Assembly: GCF_033343995.1 (NCBI RefSeq) | Contig: NZ_CP137573.1 | Location: 4,373,001 to 4,437,000 of the forward strand | DNA from: Streptomyces sp. HUAS YS2 | GTDB taxonomy: Bacteria > Actinomycetota > Actinomycetes > Streptomycetales > Streptomycetaceae | DNA length: 64,000 nucleotides | Reading direction: 5' to 3' | In this document: positions 17,114-23,901 of the stretch, piece by piece | Layout of the letters: each line of letters starts with the position of its first letter | How positions within the stretch are numbered: position 1 is the stretch's first letter | Translations under genes and position numbers: made by a program | The notes under the pieces: generated by a model | Database searches by the model: none | Told to the model about the DNA's origin: nothing | What the model saw: only the letters and a program-made list of their open reading frames with translations

Positions 17114-18258
17114 TCTTCCGTCTCCAGGGGGATCGCGGCGGACAGGACCGTGCCCTCGCCGGGTGCCGACTCAATGGTGAGGGTTCCGCCGAGCTGGCGC
17201 ACGCGAGCCCGGATGGCGGGCAGGCCGTGGCCGCGTACGCCCGCGTTCCGGGTGCGGCTCGGTTCGAAGCCGCGGCCGTTGTCGGCGATGTCGAGGACGA
17301 TCTGGTCGTCCAGGTAGGTCAGGGTCAGCGCGGCGGACGTGGCGGCGGCGTGCTCGCGGACGTTCGCCAGCGCGCCCTGCGCGATCCGCAGCAGCGCCGA
17401 CTGGACCCGCTCCGGCACGGGGACGGCCGTCCCGTCGACCCGGAAGCCGGCCGACTCGCGGGCGGCCAGCAGCTGAAGCGCCTCTTCGAGGCCGCCGCCC
17501 TCGGCGAGGTCGGCGGGCGCCAGGTCGTGGACGAAGCGGCGGGCCTCGGCGAGGTTGTGCTCGGCGATGGACTCGGCGGTGCGGACGTGCCGACGGGCGG
17601 TCTCCGGGTCGCTGTCCCAGGTGCGGTCCGCGGCCTGGAGCAGCATCTGCTGGCTGGACAGGCCCTGGGCGAGGGTGTCGTGGATCTCCATCGACAGCCG
17701 CTGGCGCTCCGCGAGGGTGCCTTCGCGGCGCTCGATCGCGGCGAGTTCGCGCCGGGTCCTGATCAGGTCGTTGATGAGGGCGCGCTGGCGGTCCGCCTGC
17801 CGCTGCGCGCTGACGAACACGGCCGTCGCGATCGCGGCGACAGCGGGCGGGGCGACCAGCAGGTTCGGGTCCCAGCCGCCGAGGTCGACCTGCGCGGCCA
17901 CGACGAACACGGTCAGCAGGGTGACGAGGACGAGCGCGGCGCGCGGCGGGAGGGTGCGCAGGCCGGTGTAGAAGAGCGGCACGGCGCACCAGGCGAAGCT
18001 GGGCGCGAGGACGACGAGGACCATCCACACGGCGACGACGGTGGCCAGCCAGGCGATGCGGCGCGGGGTCGCGCGGGTGCCGAGCACCGGTCCGAGGAGG
18101 TACAGGGAGGCGAGCGCCCCCGACAGGGCGATGATCCAGGGGCTGCGGGCCTCCCACGGGTGCCGCAGCAGGAAGCGGATCAGGGAGGCGCCGAGCAGCA
18201 GGAAGAACGCGATGTGCATGACGCGCGCCAGCCATCGGGCGTCCGGGTCGTGCTCCAT
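17110..18258 (-). CDS. senS: SenS-like membrane histidine kinase
   Basis: A protein of 382 aa with about five transmembrane helices in residues 10-150 and a short extracytoplasmic portion. The HisKA_3 dimerisation box is MEIHDTLAQGLSSQQM with phospho-His193, and the HATPase domain has DIADNGRGFEP and GHGLPAIRAR. In S. reticuli, extracellular HbpS modulates SenS autophosphorylation. The gene overlaps senR by 4 bp and is divergent from hbpS across a 219-bp intergenic region that should hold both promoters. Confidence 0.85.
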   Translation of the reverse strand: MEHDPDARWLARVMHIAFFLLLGASLIRFLLRHPWEARSPWIIALSGALASLYLLGPVLGTRATPRRIAWLATVVAVWMVLVVLAPSFAWCAVPLFYTGLRTLPPRAALVLVTLLTVFVVAAQVDLGGWDPNLLVAPPAVAAIATAVFVSAQRQADRQRALINDLIRTRRELAAIERREGTLAERQRLSMEIHDTLAQGLSSQQMLLQAADRTWDSDPETARRHVRTAESIAEHNLAEARRFVHDLAPADLAEGGGLEEALQLLAARESAGFRVDGTAVPVPERVQSALLRIAQGALANVREHAAATSAALTLTYLDDQIVLDIADNGRGFEPSRTRNAGVRGHGLPAIRARVRQLGGTLTIESAPGEGTVLSAAIPLETEE

Positions 18259-18477
18259 CGTTCACCTTCCGCAACAGAAACGCATCTGACCTGGTGGTAC
18301 GTGTCCATGGTGGCCCCGGTGGGCCAGGGCGGCATCAACCGATCGGCTGACCCGGCCGTCATCCATCATGCGCGACGAGGGCAGCCGGTCCGGGGACCGT
18401 ACGGGGAGGGTGGCGGCCACAGGATTGAGGCAGAGCGAACGAACCGCAGCCGCCAAGGATTTCGAAGGAGCCCCACC

Positions 18478-19020
18478 ATGAAGAAGAAGCTCTGGATCGG
18501 TGCCGCCACCGCCGCCGTCGTCGCCGCCGGAACGTTCGGCGCCGTCTCCGCGAACGCCTCGGCCCCGGCGGCCGCCCCGGCCGTCGCGATGAAGAAGGAC
18601 GCCGCGAGCGACAACCTGCAGCAGTCCACGCACCTCACCATCGAGGCCGCGACTGAGGCGGCGCAGGCCACCCTCGAGGCCGCCGAGAAGGAGAACCAGC
18701 GGGTCTCCGTCGCGGTCGTCGACCGCAACGGCAACACCATCGTGACGCTGCGCGGCGACGGCGCCGGCCCGCAGTCGTACGAGTCCGCCGTGAAGAAGGC
18801 GTTCACCGCGGTCTCCTGGAACGCCCCGACCTCCGAGCTGGTCAAGCGCCTCGAGACCGCCCCGAACCTGAAGGACATCCCGGGCACCCTGTTCCTCGGC
18901 GGCGGCGCCCCGGTGCAGGTCAAGGGCGCGCCGATCGCCGGTATCGGCGTGGCCGGCGCCCCGAGCGGCGACCTGGACGAGAAGTTCGCCCGCGCGGGCG
19001 TCGCCTCGCTCGACAACTGA
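18478..19020 (+). CDS. hbpS: Secreted heme-binding protein of HbpS/GlcG family
   Basis: A protein of 180 aa. Signal peptide MKKKLWIGAATAAVVAAGTF... with probable cleavage after ANASA. The mature part is the GlcG/HbpS (DUF336) domain: LTIEAATEAAQATLEAAEKE, VAVVDRNGNTIVTLRGDGAG and a C-terminal GAPIAGIGVAGAPSGDLDE. In S. reticuli the orthologue forms octamers, binds heme and iron, and controls SenS. GAAGGAG lies seven bases before the ATG. A hairpin follows the stop. Secretion route (Sec or Tat) cannot be settled; no twin-Arg is seen. Confidence 0.88.
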   Translation: MKKKLWIGAATAAVVAAGTFGAVSANASAPAAAPAVAMKKDAASDNLQQSTHLTIEAATEAAQATLEAAEKENQRVSVAVVDRNGNTIVTLRGDGAGPQSYESAVKKAFTAVSWNAPTSELVKRLETAPNLKDIPGTLFLGGGAPVQVKGAPIAGIGVAGAPSGDLDEKFARAGVASLDN

Positions 19021-19039
19021 TCGGGACGGCGCGATGACT

Positions 19040-19084
19040 CCGGTGGCGTCCCGGACCCCCGAACGGGACGCCACCGGCTTTCTC
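19040..19084 (+). terminator. Terminator after hbpS
   Basis: CCGGTGGCGTCCCG and CGGGACGCCACCGG form perfect 14-bp arms around a 10-base loop, followed by CTTTCT. Confidence 0.85.
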
Positions 19085-19168
19085 GTACGGGTGCGGGACC
19101 GGGCAAGAACGGCGACGACTCGTACACACTCACGGACACGGACACACGGGCGGAGGACGAGGACCACG

Positions 19169-19780
19169 ATGACGACGAACGAACCGACACGACGGCTGCT
19201 CGACGCCGCCCGCCGGGGTGACGCCGAGGGCGTGCGCGCCGCGCTCGCCGACGGCGCCCCGGTCGAGGCCCGTGACGGCGAGCTGCGCTCGCCGCTGCTG
19301 CTCGCCTCCCTCGGCGACCATGTGGACGCGGCCCGCGTCCTGGTCGAGGCGGGCGCGGACCCCGACGCGCAGGACAGCCGGCAGGACAGCGCCTGGCTGG
19401 TCACGGGCGTGACCGGCAGCGTCGCGATGATGAGGGTGCTGCTCCCGGCCGGCCCGGACCTGACGCTGCGCAACCGGTTCGGCGGGGTCGCGCTGATCCC
19501 GGCGAGCGAGCGCGGCCACGTGGAGTACGTGCGGGCGCTGCTCGACGAGACCGGGATCGCGGTCGACCACGTCAACGACCTGGGCTGGACGGCGCTCCTG
19601 GAGGCCGTGATCCTCGGCGACGGCGGCCGGGCGCACGAGGAGGTCGTCGAGCTCCTGCTCGCCGCGGGCGCGACGCCCGACCTCCCGGACGCGGACGGCG
19701 TCACGCCGCTCGCGCACGCCGAACGCCGCGGCTTCGACGGCATCGCGGCGCTGCTCAGGGCCGCCGGGCAGCAGGACTGA
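19169..19780 (+). CDS. Ankyrin-repeat protein
   Basis: A protein of 203 aa made almost wholly of ankyrin-like units: RRLLDAARRGDAEGVRAALA, LLLASLGDHVDAARVLVEAG, IPASERGHVEYVRALLDE, EVVELLLAAGATPDLPD and a final LAHAERRGFDGIAALLRAAG. Such cytosolic proteins mediate protein-protein contacts; no partner is evident. The ATG at 19169 follows a GAGGACGAGG stretch; longer in-frame starts upstream run into the hbpS terminator and are unlikely. Confidence 0.85.
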   Translation: MTTNEPTRRLLDAARRGDAEGVRAALADGAPVEARDGELRSPLLLASLGDHVDAARVLVEAGADPDAQDSRQDSAWLVTGVTGSVAMMRVLLPAGPDLTLRNRFGGVALIPASERGHVEYVRALLDETGIAVDHVNDLGWTALLEAVILGDGGRAHEEVVELLLAAGATPDLPDADGVTPLAHAERRGFDGIAALLRAAGQQD

Positions 19781-19820
19781 CGGCGCGCGGGGCCGAACGA
19801 CCCGCGCCTAAGATCAACAG

Positions 19821-21260
19821 ATGGACCCCCGTACGCGCCCCCGACCCCGGACCCGGCCGCGCGCACTCCTCGCGCGGTCCGCGCCGGCCGTCGCGGCGCT
19901 GCTGCTCCTGGCCGGATGCAGCGGGGCCGGCGGGGTGGACGGGACGCCCGGGTCGGCCGGGCTGCGCGACCCGTACTTCCCGAAGCTGGGCAACGGGGGG
20001 TACGACGTACAGCACTACGCGCTGAAGCTCGCCTACGACCCGAAGACGCGGCGGCTCGACGCCACCGCGGAGATCACCGCCACCGCCACCCAGAACCTCA
20101 GCGCCTTCAACCTCGACCTGTCCGGGCTGACCGTCCGCGACGCCGCCGTCGACGGGGCGCGGGCCGCGGTCAGCCGGGCCGGCAAGGAGCTGACGGTCCG
20201 GCCGCGCGACGAGATCGACAAGGACGCGGTGTTCCGCACCACCGTCGCGTACTCCGGCGTCCCCGAGACGATCACCGATCCGGACGGCTCGGAGGAGGGC
20301 TGGCTGCCCACCGCCGACGGGGCGCTCGCGGTCGGCGAACCGACCGGCTCCATGGCGTGGTTCCCCGGCAACCACCACCCGTCCGACAAGGCGACGTACG
20401 AGATCACGCTCACCGTCCCCGCCGGTCTCAAGGCGCTGTCCAACGGCCGCCTGGTCAGCGAGCGCACCGAGAAAGGCCGGACCACCGCGGTCTGGAGCGC
20501 GCCCGAGCCGATGGCGAGCTACGTCGCGACGGTCGCCATCGGGAGGTACACGACCGGAACGGCGAAGGTCCGCGCCGGTACGGCCGCCGACGTGCCCGTG
20601 CTCACGGCCGTCGACCCGTCCGCCGCGGACGCCGAGACCGCCGCGCTGGCCGCCCGGGTCCCCGAGATCCTGGACTGGCAGGCAGAGAACTTCGGCCCGT
20701 ACCCGTTCTCGGCGGCCGGCGCGATCGTCGAACGCCCCGGGGACCTCGGCTACGCCCTGGAGACCCAGACCCGGCCGTTGTTCCCGCGCACGGCGTTCGA
20801 CACCCCGACGCTCGTCCACGAGCTGGCGCACCAGTGGTACGGAGACTCCGTCACCCCGAAGTCCTGGCGGGACATGTGGCTCAACGAGGGCTTCGCGACG
20901 TACGCGGAGTGGCTGTACGCCGAGGACTTCGAGGACACCCCGGCGCAGGAGAGTTTCGACGAGGCGTTCGACGACGACTCCAACTGGGCCTTCCCGCCCG
21001 CCGATCCGCCGTCCGCCGAGAACATCTCGGACGCGCCGGTGTACGGCCGGGGCGCGATGGTGCTGCACAAGCTGCGGCAGACGGTCGGCGACGAGACGTT
21101 CTACGAGATCCTGCGCGGCTGGCCGGCGAAGTACCGCTACGCCAACGCCTCCACCGACGACTTCACCGCCTACGCGGAGTCGGTGGCGGGCGAGGACCTC
21201 GACGAGGTCTGGGACGTATGGCTGTACGGCAACGGCAGACCGACGGACCCCGAGGGCTAG
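19821..21260 (+). CDS. M1-family metallopeptidase, lipoprotein
   Basis: A protein of 479 aa. Arg-rich N-region, hydrophobic core and lipobox LLLAGC (Cys33) mark a lipid-anchored extracellular protein. The zinc site is HELAHQ (H333, H337) with Glu356 in LNEGFATYAEW, the HExxH-x18-E spacing of gluzincins. It lacks the large C-terminal domain of aminopeptidase N, as is usual for short actinobacterial M1 lipoproteins. Likely trims peptides from N-termini outside the cell. It ends converging with an acetyltransferase remnant (4-bp overlap). Confidence 0.9.
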   Translation: MDPRTRPRPRTRPRALLARSAPAVAALLLLAGCSGAGGVDGTPGSAGLRDPYFPKLGNGGYDVQHYALKLAYDPKTRRLDATAEITATATQNLSAFNLDLSGLTVRDAAVDGARAAVSRAGKELTVRPRDEIDKDAVFRTTVAYSGVPETITDPDGSEEGWLPTADGALAVGEPTGSMAWFPGNHHPSDKATYEITLTVPAGLKALSNGRLVSERTEKGRTTAVWSAPEPMASYVATVAIGRYTTGTAKVRAGTAADVPVLTAVDPSAADAETAALAARVPEILDWQAENFGPYPFSAAGAIVERPGDLGYALETQTRPLFPRTAFDTPTLVHELAHQWYGDSVTPKSWRDMWLNEGFATYAEWLYAEDFEDTPAQESFDEAFDDDSNWAFPPADPPSAENISDAPVYGRGAMVLHKLRQTVGDETFYEILRGWPAKYRYANASTDDFTAYAESVAGEDLDEVWDVWLYGNGRPTDPEG

Positions 21261-21490
21261 GGGGTGCCTTCCGGATCATGCCGGGCTCCCGACGCAAGGA
21301 GCGCCTTGCGCATCACGACGCACGGGCGGCCGAGGGTGCGGTCGGGGCGGCGGTCGGTCTCCGCGTAACCGAGCGCGGTCCAGAAGGCCAGCGCGCGCGG
21401 GTTGTTCTCCAGAACGGCGAGCCGCAGCCCGGTCCGTCCGGCCGCGCGGAAGCGGTCCTCGACGGCGGCGGCGAGCCGGCGATCCCGACT
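21257..21490 (-). pseudogene. 3' remnant of a GNAT acetyltransferase gene
   Basis: About 75 residues of a GNAT C-terminal half are readable: LAAAVEDRFRAAGRTGLRLA then VLENNPRALAFWTALGYAET and a normal stop. The acetyl-CoA-binding motif and everything before it are missing. Immediately upstream (higher coordinates) the frame runs into an inverted-repeat element, which looks like the cause or consequence of the truncation. The reading frame stays open through the repeat, so a chimeric protein is possible but unlikely. Confidence 0.7.
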
Positions 21491-21495
21491 CGTTC

Positions 21496-21725
21496 CACTC
21501 CGCGTGGGCAATCGTCCCGCAGGGCGGGACGGGTGGGCACACGGGACGGCGCCCACGCGGGCGCGTTCCGCACGTGCTCCTGCCCGCACCACGTGGACGC
21601 CGCGCTTGCAGGGGCGGCGTCCACGGGGTGCGGGTACGAACTTGGGGCGGAGGCGCCCGCAAGGGCGCCGTCCCGTTGTGCCCACCCGTTCCGCCCCAGC
21701 GGAACGAATGCCCACAACGGGGGAG
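21496..21725. repeat. Composite inverted-repeat element (two palindromic units head to head)
   Basis: Arms at 21504-21554 and 21663-21715 are inverted copies: GTGGGCA-TCGT-CCGC...GGGTGGGCAC...GGGACGGCGCCC against its complement. Inside lies a second inverted pair, GTGGACGCCGC (21593-21603) and GCGGCGTCCAC (21614-21624). A related single unit is at 61799-61845. No ORF with transposase features. It resembles a MITE-like or REP-like intergenic repeat. Confidence 0.8.
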
Positions 21726-21730
21726 TGCGG

Positions 21731-21763
21731 AGGGCCCCGGTGCACCGTGTGCACCGGGGCCCT
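21731..21763. terminator. Terminator downstream of terD
   Basis: AGGGCCCCGGTGCAC and its exact complement form a 15-bp stem with a 3-base loop (CGT). It lies past the stop of terD on the minus strand. Confidence 0.85.
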
Positions 21764-21782
21764 GTGGGCGCTACTCGGCTCG

Positions 21783-22358
21783 TCAGATGTTGACGCCGAA
21801 GTCGCGGGCGATGCCCTCGAGGCCCGAGGCGTAGCCCTGGCCGACCGCGCGGAACTTCCACTCCGCGCCGTTGCGGTACAGCTCGCCGAAGACCATGGCG
21901 GTCTCGACGGCCGCGTCCTCGCTGAGGTCGTAGCGGGCGATCTCGGCGCCGCCGGCCTGGTTGACGACGCGGATGTAGGCGTTGCGCACCTGGCCGAAGT
22001 TCTGCGAGCGGGAGACCGCGTCGTAGATGGAGACCGGGAAGACGATCTTGTCGACGTTCGGCGGCAGCGCGGCCAGGTTGACGTTGATCTGCTCGTCGTC
22101 GCCGCCGCCCTCGCCGGTGCGGTTGTCACCGGTGTGGACGATGGTCTGGTCCGGCGTGGCCTTGTTGTTGAAGAAGACGAAGTGCGCCTCGGAGGCGACC
22201 TTGCCCGCCGCGTCGACGCCGATAGCGGACGCGTCGAGGTCGAAGTCCGTGCCGGTGGTCGTACGGACGTCCCAGCCGAGGCCCACGGTGACGGCGGTCA
22301 GACCGGGCGCCTCCTTGGTGAGGGAGACGTTGCCGCCCTTGGACAGGCTTACAGCCAT
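21783..22358 (-). CDS. terD: TerD-family stress protein
   Basis: A protein of 191 aa starting MAVSLSKGGNVSLTKEAPGL, the standard TerD opening. The calcium-binding signature is seen in DFDLDASAIGVDAAGKV and in GEGGGDDEQINVNLAALP. TerD proteins are cytosolic Ca-binding proteins associated with tellurite/stress resistance and with differentiation in Streptomyces. A single copy here, without terB/C/E partners. AAGGGA precedes the ATG at 22358. A perfect terminator follows. Confidence 0.93.
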   Translation of the reverse strand: MAVSLSKGGNVSLTKEAPGLTAVTVGLGWDVRTTTGTDFDLDASAIGVDAAGKVASEAHFVFFNNKATPDQTIVHTGDNRTGEGGGDDEQINVNLAALPPNVDKIVFPVSIYDAVSRSQNFGQVRNAYIRVVNQAGGAEIARYDLSEDAAVETAMVFGELYRNGAEWKFRAVGQGYASGLEGIARDFGVNI

Positions 22359-22472
22359 GGGATGTCCCTTTCTTCGTGGTGTCTTCGGACGCAATAACGC
22401 GTATCGAGGCACGGTGGTTCCCTTGCGAAAACAGGATGACGTGCGGGAGCCCGTCCGGGGAACATGGAAGGC

Positions 22473-22901
22473 ATGTCCGGTCCGTATCTGATCCGCGGCT
22501 CCGTCTCCCTCCCGGAGGCCGAGCTCATGTGGCGTTTCTCGCGGTCGTCCGGGCCGGGCGGGCAGCACGTCAACACCAGTGACTCGCAGGTCGAGCTGCG
22601 GTTCGACCTCGCGGCGACCGAGGCGCTGCCGCCGGTCTGGAAGGAGCGGGCGCTGGAGCGCCTCGCGTCCCGGCTGGTCGGCGGGGTGCTGACGGTACGG
22701 GCGTCGGAGCACCGGTCCCAGTGGCGCAACCGCGAGACGGCGGCGGTCCGGCTGGCGTCGCTGCTCGCCGAGGCGACCGCGCCGCCCCCGAAGCCGCGCC
22801 GCCCGACGAAGATCCCGCGCGGCATCAACGAGCGCCGGCTGCGACAGAAGAAGCAGCGGGCGGAGACCAAGCGCGGGCGGCAGGGCCGCGACTGGGGATA
22901 G
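22473..22901 (+). CDS. arfB: Peptidyl-tRNA hydrolase ArfB/YaeJ-like ribosome rescue factor
   Basis: About 142 aa. The catalytic GGQ motif is in SSGPGGQHVNTSDSQVELRF near residue 30. The C-terminal tail is very basic (KIPRGINERRLRQKKQRAETKRG), as in ArfB, where it enters the empty mRNA channel of stalled ribosomes. It releases stalled nascent chains. Start is uncertain between ATG 22464 and ATG 22473; I chose the one that matches the usual MSGPY opening. Divergent from terD, convergent with the flavin reductase gene. Confidence 0.9.
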   Translation: MSGPYLIRGSVSLPEAELMWRFSRSSGPGGQHVNTSDSQVELRFDLAATEALPPVWKERALERLASRLVGGVLTVRASEHRSQWRNRETAAVRLASLLAEATAPPPKPRRPTKIPRGINERRLRQKKQRAETKRGRQGRDWG

Positions 22902-22973
22902 TCGCCGCGACGGGCACAGCCGCCAGGGACAACCGCCACCAGCGGGGACAGCCGGGTACGGACCCCCGGGCGC

Positions 22974-23549
22974 TCAGCCCAAGTGGCGGTACTTGCCGCG
23001 GAAGTACGTCAGCGGGCCGCCGTCCGTCGTGGGCAGCGCCGCCGTCAGGACGCGGCCGACGACCAGTGTGTGGTCGCCCGCGACGACCCGGTTCTCGGTA
23101 CGGCACTCCAGCGTCGCCAGCGCCCCGCCCATCAGCGGCGCGCCGCTCTCCTCGCCGCGCGTCCAGGGGACGTCCGCGAACAGCAGCCGGTCGCTGATCC
23201 GGCCCTTCATCGCGAACCGGCCCGCGACGTGCCGCTGGCTCTCGGAGAGCAACGAGACCGCCCACACCGGAACCTCCGCGAGGAGGTCGTCCATCCGGGA
23301 GCCGTTGCGCAGGCTCACCAGGACCAGCGGCGGGTCGAGCGAGACGGACATGAACGCCGTCGCCGTCATGCCGACGTCCTCGCCGCGCGGACCGTCGTCC
23401 GGGTCGTGCGCGGTCACCAGGACCACACCGGCCGCCAGCCGGGACATCGCGGCCCGGAACTCGTCGTTGCTCACCCCCTCAGCATGGGGGATCGCGGGGG
23501 CGGGCACCGGGACGGCGGCGGAACTCGGGGCGGGGGGCGTCTGCAACAC
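22974..23549 (-). CDS. Flavin reductase-like FMN-binding protein
   Basis: A protein of 191 aa. The flavin_Reduct domain starts at about residue 30 (FRAAMSRLAAGVVLVTAHD, then GMTATAFMSVSLDPPLVLVSL) and ends GGPLTYFRGKYRHLG, typical of the NADH:FMN oxidoreductases that supply reduced flavin to two-component monooxygenases. No partner oxygenase is adjacent. The Ala/Pro-rich first ~25 residues suggest that the true start could be slightly downstream. GTG start has only a weak AGGTG upstream. Confidence 0.88.
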   Translation of the reverse strand: MLQTPPAPSSAAVPVPAPAIPHAEGVSNDEFRAAMSRLAAGVVLVTAHDPDDGPRGEDVGMTATAFMSVSLDPPLVLVSLRNGSRMDDLLAEVPVWAVSLLSESQRHVAGRFAMKGRISDRLLFADVPWTRGEESGAPLMGGALATLECRTENRVVAGDHTLVVGRVLTAALPTTDGGPLTYFRGKYRHLG

Positions 23550-23715
23550 ACCTGCACGCTAGCCGGGCGCCCCGGGCAGTCGTATCGGGCCAGGGGACCA
23601 GTCGGGTCCTAGGACCGGCGTCCCGGCGGCACCTGCCGACGGCATGTTCCGCGCCGCGGCGCAAACCGGCGCGCCGAGTCCTCACTCACTGTTCGATTTG
23701 CGTTGCAGAAGGTTG

Positions 23716-23727
23716 GGGAGCGCTCCC
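23716..23727. promoter_or_regulatory. LacI-family (CebR-like) operator candidate
   Basis: GGGAGCGCTCCC is a perfect 12-bp palindrome. The CebR box of Streptomyces is TGGGAGCGCTCCCA; the site here matches 12 of 14 positions (flanked by G and G). Binding by CebR is inference. Confidence 0.45.
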
Positions 23728-23788
23728 GGGGGCTTCCTGGCACCCCGTGGCCCTCTTTGTGACTTGAGTCACAGAGACCAGTATTTGT

Positions 23789-23801
23789 TGACCCTGTGTA
23801 C
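23789..23801 (+). promoter_or_regulatory. BldD box upstream of cdgB
   Basis: TGACCCTGTGTAC fits the BldD consensus TNACNC(A/T)GNGTNA except at the last base, about 100 bp upstream of the start. cdgB is a known direct BldD target in S. coelicolor. Confidence 0.75.
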
Positions 23802-23901
23802 CGGGTGCACAGCTCGCTGTGATTCAGTGGCGGAGACAATGCAGCAAGAGAGCCGATGAGAATCCTGGAGTTGCTGTCGAGGTCTCGGGGAGAGCGAGCA
23901 C

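Larger units (their letters stand above)
23550..23901. promoter_or_regulatory. Divergent control region between flavin reductase and cdgB
   Basis: A 352-bp region without a gene. It holds a 12-bp palindrome GGGAGCGCTCCC (23716-23727), a near-palindrome TGTGACTTGAGTCACA (23758-23773) and a BldD box (23789-23801). It is more AT-rich near 23780, consistent with a promoter for cdgB. Confidence 0.6.

Noticed and set aside
23758..23773. TGTGACTTGAGTCACA as a BldD box
   Set aside because: Half-sites are right but the spacer is one base short of the BldD consensus; kept only as an unassigned palindrome.
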